Source: Thermoplasmata archaeon
GTDB taxonomy: Archaea > Thermoplasmatota > Thermoplasmata > Thermoplasmatales > Thermoplasmataceae
Assembly: GCA_021806345.1 (NCBI GenBank)
Contig: JAJZXP010000126.1
Location: forward strand, 1 to 9,676
Reading direction: 5' to 3'
Length of the DNA: 9,676 nt
Shown: positions 5,719 through 9,676 of the stretch, one piece after another
How the letters are laid out: each line of letters starts with the position of its first letter
How positions within the stretch are numbered: the stretch's first letter is position 1
Program-made: the position numbers and the translations under genes
The notes under the pieces: generated by a model
What the model was told of the DNA's origin: nothing
Seen by the model: the letters and a program-made list of their open reading frames with translations, nothing else
Database searches by the model: none

Positions 5719-7854
5719 ATATATTGACAGAGTATTATTTGCGTTTGAGTATAGAATACCAGAGAACTGAGCGTTAAGAATTAATGTATCAACACTGAAA
5801 TTGATTTTCATTGATTGCCAGGTTCCATTCATGTTCGAAGTAAACGTGATATTTCTGTTGAAGATAGTTATGCCGTGGTACACCCATCCTGATAGTTCTA
5901 AAACTCTTCCATGGTAATCAGTTGTTTTGTTTCCAACAATCTTGAATGAGACAGTCAGGGTATAATTTCCCGGAGATATAGTGGTATAAGGTCCGTACCA
6001 GATTGTGAGATTTTTATTATCACTTGTTCTACCAAAAATGGCTTTTCCAGATTCCGCTGAATTACATCTGACAACCGAGCCACCTGATCCGATGTGCAGA
6101 TTGCTTTCGTTAAATATCTGTATTTTAGGTACTTGAACTCCAATAAAGACAGGACCTGACTTATAATTTAGTTTGTACAGTCCAATTGTCCCAGGGAATT
6201 CTTTAGAATAAGTATAGGCATATAATCCATATTTTGTATAATTGGTTGATGCTATATTAAGAAATTCAGGCAGATAAAAGGAAGATTGATCGATAAAAAT
6301 GTAATTCGGAAGACTGGACCCGTTAAAAGGCAGATACTCGATTATACCATTACTGTATGGCATCCATGCAAGAGAATATGCGTTCCTGCTGTTAGCAACA
6401 AGAGGGAATAAATTATCTGACGCTACTACAGTTGCATTTTTTGGAATTAGTTTTGCAATATCTGTAGCGTATTTGAATTCCGGGTTTACCGAATAAGAAA
6501 AGGAGTAACCCGGAAGGGGGGTGGCCTGAAAATTCTCAGTGTTGACAGGGCTAAGGATCAAGTTCATGGCAATCAGTGAACATGCAAAAAGGGCAGTATA
6601 TTTGATGATGTTCTTTGATTTGAGAATTGGTTTTTTACGCCAAACAATTAATCCTATTACGATTAAAGCAACAGGAATAAGAGAATAATAAAAACCTGGT
6701 AACCTTATTGAAAGAATATCATAGGATAATGACTTCCCATATACTGGAACCAAAAGGATTACGGTACTAAAAAACAGAGACAATCCTAAAATTTTGGGAA
6801 AGCTATTTTCTCCATTTTTACTCAGGTACTCTAACCCACCTATGCTGGCGAGCATTGCATATGGCGTTGTCAGAAGAGAGTCCTGGTTTCCGAAACCTGT
6901 TGTGAATCCTGTTGTCACCAGGAACGTATAAAAGATCCACGGAGCTGCAGTTAAAAGTAATTTTGGAGCCAGAAGCGGTAGCATGCCGAGAGATATGATA
7001 ATCATCAACCAGTAGAGAAGTGAAAGCGAAATATTGCCAAGACCTAAATGCAAAGACAGAAGTGAATTGGAAGATTCTGCCAATCCTGCAAGATAAGGAG
7101 GCTGGTGAACAATAACCGGTATGATATAATACTGGGCCATTCTGATGGTGAAATAGGCTATTATTGCAAGAGACAAAAATAAAAGTAACATTTTATTTGG
7201 TACTTCGGACCAGAGGAAATTATTTTGATTTTCACCAAGATATTTTGTAATAAAAAAATAAAACACAATTCCAACTAAAATGAAAGGAAAGATTTCTAGT
7301 GTCATGCACCCTATGGCAAAAATGCCTAAGGATAGATAGTACCTTTTTTCCAGAACTAGTAAGAAAAGACTAAAAAATTCAACCGGGATCAGAGATTCCC
7401 AGTGAAAGTCATAGAGTGTACCGGAGATTATTGAAAAATTTAGAAGGTAGAGAAGCACTATGAAAATAATCAGCAAAGAAGATAAATCAGCCTTTTTTGC
7501 AAGGTAAAATAGGGGAATTATCGAGAGTGTTACGAACACGGCCTGTAAAATGAACAAGGTTAAAGGGCCGGAATAGATTGCATAGAGATATGAAAACAAT
7601 AAGGCGAGATATGTCGAATGCACTTGCAAAAAAGAAAGAACTCCATAACCTTCATAGTCGCCGGATTCGTAAAGAAGGTAGCCATGTGTGTTTGTCCAAA
7701 GAGACTGCATCCCAATACCCATGTCCCAGTTTGAAGTGAAAAAATCTGTGAATCTAAGATAGGAAAAATAGCTGATTATCGTAATATAAATTACAGCTAT
7801 GGCAACCAATATCGAAATCAGATGTTTGTCAGTAAATTGCTTAATTTTAGACAC
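5689..7854 (-). CDS. DUF2079 polytopic membrane protein with C-terminal beta-rich outer domain
   Basis: A 721-residue membrane protein with about 12 hydrophobic helices between residues 11 and 433, then a soluble C-terminal part. DUF2079 landmarks are NWDMGIGMQSLW after the first helix (42-53, with D44), QVHSTYL (77-83, with H79), YDFHWES (148-154) and a glutamate-bearing helix TLEIFP (185-190). I recall this family as grouped with GT-C glycosyltransferases, whose catalytic acid follows the first helix as D44 does here; a polyprenyl-phosphosugar-dependent transferase is therefore plausible but unproven. Residues 570-721 look like a beta-sandwich with the WYGPYTTISPGNYTL motif (619-633) known from carbohydrate-binding-like domains. 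Eleven N-x-S/T sequons lie between 473 and 706. GTG 7854 is chosen for its GGGAG ribosome site and because the first helix follows directly. Convergent with the GT4 gene (30-base overlap). Confidence 0.85.
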   Translation of the reverse strand: MSKIKQFTDKHLISILVAIAVIYITIISYFSYLRFTDFFTSNWDMGIGMQSLWTNTHGYLLYESGDYEGYGVLSFLQVHSTYLALLFSYLYAIYSGPLTLFILQAVFVTLSIIPLFYLAKKADLSSLLIIFIVLLYLLNFSIISGTLYDFHWESLIPVEFFSLFLLVLEKRYYLSLGIFAIGCMTLEIFPFILVGIVFYFFITKYLGENQNNFLWSEVPNKMLLLFLSLAIIAYFTIRMAQYYIIPVIVHQPPYLAGLAESSNSLLSLHLGLGNISLSLLYWLMIIISLGMLPLLAPKLLLTAAPWIFYTFLVTTGFTTGFGNQDSLLTTPYAMLASIGGLEYLSKNGENSFPKILGLSLFFSTVILLVPVYGKSLSYDILSIRLPGFYYSLIPVALIVIGLIVWRKKPILKSKNIIKYTALFACSLIAMNLILSPVNTENFQATPLPGYSFSYSVNPEFKYATDIAKLIPKNATVVASDNLFPLVANSRNAYSLAWMPYSNGIIEYLPFNGSSLPNYIFIDQSSFYLPEFLNIASTNYTKYGLYAYTYSKEFPGTIGLYKLNYKSGPVFIGVQVPKIQIFNESNLHIGSGGSVVRCNSAESGKAIFGRTSDNKNLTIWYGPYTTISPGNYTLTVSFKIVGNKTTDYHGRVLELSGWVYHGITIFNRNITFTSNMNGTWQSMKINFSVDTLILNAQFSGILYSNANNTLSIYLNDMVLVAT

Positions 7855-7859
7855 TCCTT

Positions 7860-7864
7860 CTCCC
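7860..7864 (-). promoter_or_regulatory. Ribosome binding site for the DUF2079 gene
   Basis: The minus strand reads GGGAGAAGGAGTG, giving GGGAG five bases before the GTG at 7854 plus a second AAGGAG running into the start codon. This decides a non-ATG start and shows this transcript has a leader, unlike most first genes in the window. Confidence 0.65.
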
Positions 7865-7905
7865 GGTCCTGATTTTATGTTATTCCTTATTACCCGATCA
7901 GTACT

Positions 7906-7920
7906 GTCATTTATTAAATA
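7906..7920 (-). promoter_or_regulatory. Probable TATA box for the DUF2079 gene
   Basis: The minus strand reads TATTTAATAAATGAC. Transcription would be expected to start about 25 bases further on, near 7885-7890, leaving a leader of roughly 30 bases that contains the ribosome site at 7860-7864. Inferred from position and AT-rich consensus only. Confidence 0.4.
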
Positions 7921-7962
7921 TCACACAATTTCAATCATTCATAAGTTGACTATTGCAATCTG

Positions 7963-7978
7963 AAAATATATAATAAAG
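7963..7978 (+). promoter_or_regulatory. TATA-like element upstream of the second GT2 gene
   Basis: AAAATATATAATAAAG, the most TATA-like stretch in the divergent region, centred about 46 bases before the ATG at 8017. It would give a leader of some 15-20 bases. The repeated TAATAAAG copy just downstream (7982-7989) is better placed for a leaderless transcript, so which box is used is uncertain. Confidence 0.4.
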
Positions 7979-7992
7979 TAGTAATAAAGTAA
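7971..7992 (+). repeat. 11-bp tandem duplication in the promoter
   Basis: TAATAAAGTAG at 7971-7981 is followed directly by TAATAAAGTAA at 7982-7992, identical at 10 of 11 positions. The unit length is about one helical turn. The first copy overlaps the TATA-like element and the second is centred about 29 bases before the ATG at 8017. Confidence 0.7.
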
Positions 7993-8016
7993 ATCGTCCG
8001 GATACTCTGATGATTC

Positions 8017-8982
8017 ATGTCTGAAGAAGATTGCATTTCCGTTATTGTCACAGCGTATAACAGAAAACAGTATCTTGATGAATCTTTAAGATCACTGGAG
8101 AGGCAGACGCTGCCAAAAGACAGATTTGAGGTTATACTGATAACCAATTTTGAATTTGACATTTCCGGGTACAGCATGAACATTAGACCAATAGTCATGG
8201 AGGGTTCTATAGGTAAATTCATTCAGCGCGGGATACTGGAATCCAATAATGATAGGATATGTTTCCTGGATGATGATGACCTATTTCATCCGCAGAAGCT
8301 ACAGATTATATTTGACTCATTCGGGCCTGAATATATGTACTTTAAAAATTCTTATAAGATATTTTACAATGCAATAGAATCTTTCAATGAAATTTCGTCA
8401 TTTAAAGCAGATGAAATAAATTCGTTAGATCTAATTAAAAGATATAGCCACGTATATGATACCAATTTATCATCTATCGCGATTAGAAAAGGGACCGTTG
8501 AAAGATTCATCGACGACCTAGTGGATGTGAAAACTGGTCCGGACAACTTCTTCTATCTATGTTTTCTACGATCGGGTGGAAAAGGTCTGAGGTCTAATGA
8601 AGTCTTGAGCTATTATAGAATTCATGGAAGTACATCCATGCCTAGTAAGACCAGAGGCACCCAATTTTTTCAAAAGCACATAGAATGGACAAGATTGCTT
8701 GTAACCTCATATGAAATGTTTTGCCATACTTTTGAAGATGATAAAGATTTAACGATTTTTCTGAGGTCACAGATAATATATTCAAGAATTTATTTATATA
8801 CTCTGACATTAGATAGGGCAGACCGGCCAAGCCTTAATTCAATTAAGTTTTTGCTTTTTTACGCTTTTCGTTTTGACTCTCGTCTTATCTTACCAAAAGT
8901 AAATTTCGTCATATACGGTATTCTGCCATACATTCTTCCAAATATTGGCAACTTGTTTTATCTTCATCTCCCAAATCACTGA
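8017..8982 (+). CDS. GT2-family glycosyltransferase
   Basis: A 321-residue inverting GT-A type glycosyltransferase; donor and acceptor unknown. ISVIVTAYNRKQYLDESL (7-24) is the classic GT2 opening. RICFLDDDDLFHPQKL (80-95) carries the metal and nucleotide DDDD motif at 85-88. GPDNFFYL (174-181) holds the probable catalytic acid D176, and LSYYRIHGS (197-205) closes the domain. A hydrophobic segment at about 296-310 near the C-terminus may touch the membrane. The strand-2 Asp of typical GT2 enzymes is replaced (VILITNFEFD), as in the 2284-3375 paralogue, which it also matches around DDDD and RIH. An in-frame stop at 8011-8013 makes ATG 8017 the first possible start; no Shine-Dalgarno sequence precedes it. 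It is divergent from the DUF2079 gene and probably monocistronic. Confidence 0.87.
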   Translation: MSEEDCISVIVTAYNRKQYLDESLRSLERQTLPKDRFEVILITNFEFDISGYSMNIRPIVMEGSIGKFIQRGILESNNDRICFLDDDDLFHPQKLQIIFDSFGPEYMYFKNSYKIFYNAIESFNEISSFKADEINSLDLIKRYSHVYDTNLSSIAIRKGTVERFIDDLVDVKTGPDNFFYLCFLRSGGKGLRSNEVLSYYRIHGSTSMPSKTRGTQFFQKHIEWTRLLVTSYEMFCHTFEDDKDLTIFLRSQIIYSRIYLYTLTLDRADRPSLNSIKFLLFYAFRFDSRLILPKVNFVIYGILPYILPNIGNLFYLHLPNH

Positions 8983-9001
8983 GCAGGGAGTTTCATAAGT
9001 T

Positions 9002-9019
9002 CAACATCCTAGTATGTTG
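9002..9019 (+). terminator. Hairpin downstream of the second GT2 gene
   Basis: CAACAT-CCTAGT-ATGTTG is a perfect 6-bp stem with a 6-base loop, 19 bases after the stop at 8982. No strong T-run follows directly, so it may be an mRNA 3'-end structure rather than a full terminator. Confidence 0.3.
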
Positions 9020-9116
9020 GTGAAGGAGATCCTCTAACCAAACACCGAGAATAGTAAAGAAATGCCAAAAATTGCTCTTTAAAAGAACGCAGGTTATATC
9101 ATACCAAAGCGGATAT

Positions 9117-9146
9117 TAAGATCACATAAGGTCTTAGGGTTTTCTT
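9117..9146 (+). terminator. Hairpin plus T-run in the convergent spacer
   Basis: TAAGATC-ACATAA-GGTCTTA forms a 7-bp stem with one G-U pair when read as plus-strand RNA, followed by GGGTTTTCTT. It is weaker as minus-strand RNA (one mismatch), so it is more likely to end the plus-strand GT2 transcript than the epimerase transcript. The minus strand has only a short T5 run (opposite 9067-9071) after the epimerase stop. Nothing else is apparent in 8983-9144. Confidence 0.35.
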
Positions 9147-9676
9147 AATATTCAACTTGAATCATTTCCGCTATTGCTTTTTTAAGAGAGTATGCGGGCT
9201 TAAATTTCAATTCGCTATTGGTCTTCGTCATGTCAGACTGCGTAAACATCTGGTAATTCTTGAAAGGATTCTTTACGTGCGTGATTCTGGAATTACTCTT
9301 ACTAATTAATTTAACCAATCTTGCAATTTCATTAAATGTTGTTGTTACACCGGTTCCTATGTTATAACTTTCTCCGGCTCTACCATGTTCATAAGCAGCG
9401 ATTGATGCTGTTGCAGTATCCTTAACGTAGATGAAATCCCTGCTCTGAGTCCCGTCACCAAATATCTCTATGTCTTTACCTTTAATAGCTGCTGAGATGA
9501 ATTTCGAAATTGGACTTGCGTAAGCCCCCTTAGTGTTTTCTCCTGGACCATATGTATTGAAATATCTCAATGACACGCATTCTACTTCCTTCCTCAAAGA
9601 AAAGTGCCGTGAAAATAATTCGTCAACGATCTTCGTAACAGGATACAGGTTTTGATACCTGTCTGGATACTTTGAT
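9145..9676 (-). CDS. NAD-dependent epimerase/dehydratase (GalE-like extended SDR), 5' end beyond the right edge
   Basis: The C-terminal 176 residues of an extended SDR acting on a nucleotide sugar. The reading frame is open through the right window edge; the TTG near 9597 is an internal leucine codon, not a start. The visible part begins in the catalytic region with NLYPVTKIVDEL, where Y and K form the YxxxK pair. It continues with SLRYFNTYGPGENTKGAYAS (NAD and substrate binding), IEIFGDGTQSRDFIYVKDTA (substrate loop), a YNIGTG strand, and KNYQMFTQSDMTK and LKFKPAYSL at the end. This pattern resembles archaeal UDP-glucose or UDP-GlcNAc 4-epimerases and HldD-like enzymes more than the UXS-like protein at 1146-2072, which lacks the NYQ-FTQ-D block. 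The Rossmann half is missing, so the substrate cannot be decided. It converges on the GT2 gene. Confidence 0.85.
   Translation of the reverse strand, partial: SKYPDRYQNLYPVTKIVDELFSRHFSLRKEVECVSLRYFNTYGPGENTKGAYASPISKFISAAIKGKDIEIFGDGTQSRDFIYVKDTATASIAAYEHGRAGESYNIGTGVTTTFNEIARLVKLISKSNSRITHVKNPFKNYQMFTQSDMTKTNSELKFKPAYSLKKAIAEMIQVEY

Noticed and set aside
8010..8024. Five-codon ATG...TGA micro-frame overlapping the GT2 start
   Set aside because: Too short to judge; expected by chance, and no ribosome site precedes it.
7950..8222. 90-residue minus-strand open frame across the promoter and 5' end of the GT2 gene
   Set aside because: Antisense to a well-supported gene and its control region; no recognisable domain.
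1..9676. Search for tRNA, rRNA, CRISPR repeats, insertion-sequence ends or transposase
   Set aside because: No cloverleaf, regularly spaced repeats, terminal inverted repeats or transposase motifs were seen by eye.

Overview
The window reads as part of a cell-surface glycan or protein-glycosylation gene cluster from an archaeon, most likely one of the Thermoplasmata (Thermoplasma, Ferroplasma or Cuniculiplasma type). This is inferred from AT-rich DNA, frequent AGA/AGG and ATA codons, TATA-type promoters about 25-30 bases before start codons without Shine-Dalgarno sequences (leaderless style), and a DUF2079 membrane protein, a family common in that group. No rRNA, tRNA or marker gene is present, so the assignment is tentative.

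Layout. Bases 1-2072 (minus strand) hold a two-gene nucleotide-sugar unit: a UDP-glucuronate decarboxylase-like (UDP-xylose synthase) gene whose stop overlaps the start of a UDP-glucose 6-dehydrogenase gene cut by the left window edge. Upstream on the same strand, across a 211-base gap, is a GT2 glycosyltransferase (2284-3375). Facing away from it across a short divergent promoter region (3376-3460) with a perfect 7+7 palindrome are two overlapping GT4 glycosyltransferases (3461-4609 and 4606-5718). The second converges on, and overlaps by 30 bases, a 721-residue DUF2079 polytopic membrane protein with a large C-terminal outer domain (5689-7854, minus). A second divergent promoter region (7855-8016) leads to another GT2 gene (8017-8982, plus). 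After a 162-base convergent spacer comes the 3' part of a second, GalE-like extended SDR epimerase (9145 to the right edge, minus).

How the genes fit together (inference). The dehydrogenase would make UDP-glucuronate and the decarboxylase UDP-xylose. The second epimerase would make another nucleotide sugar. Four cytosolic or membrane-associated glycosyltransferases would assemble an oligosaccharide, and the DUF2079 protein, whose family is related to GT-C enzymes, may add a sugar or act at the membrane. No initiating lipid-phosphosugar transferase, flippase or oligosaccharyltransferase (AglB) lies in the window, so those must be elsewhere. No mobile element, CRISPR array or RNA gene was seen. 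No gene-free stretch exceeds about 211 bases.
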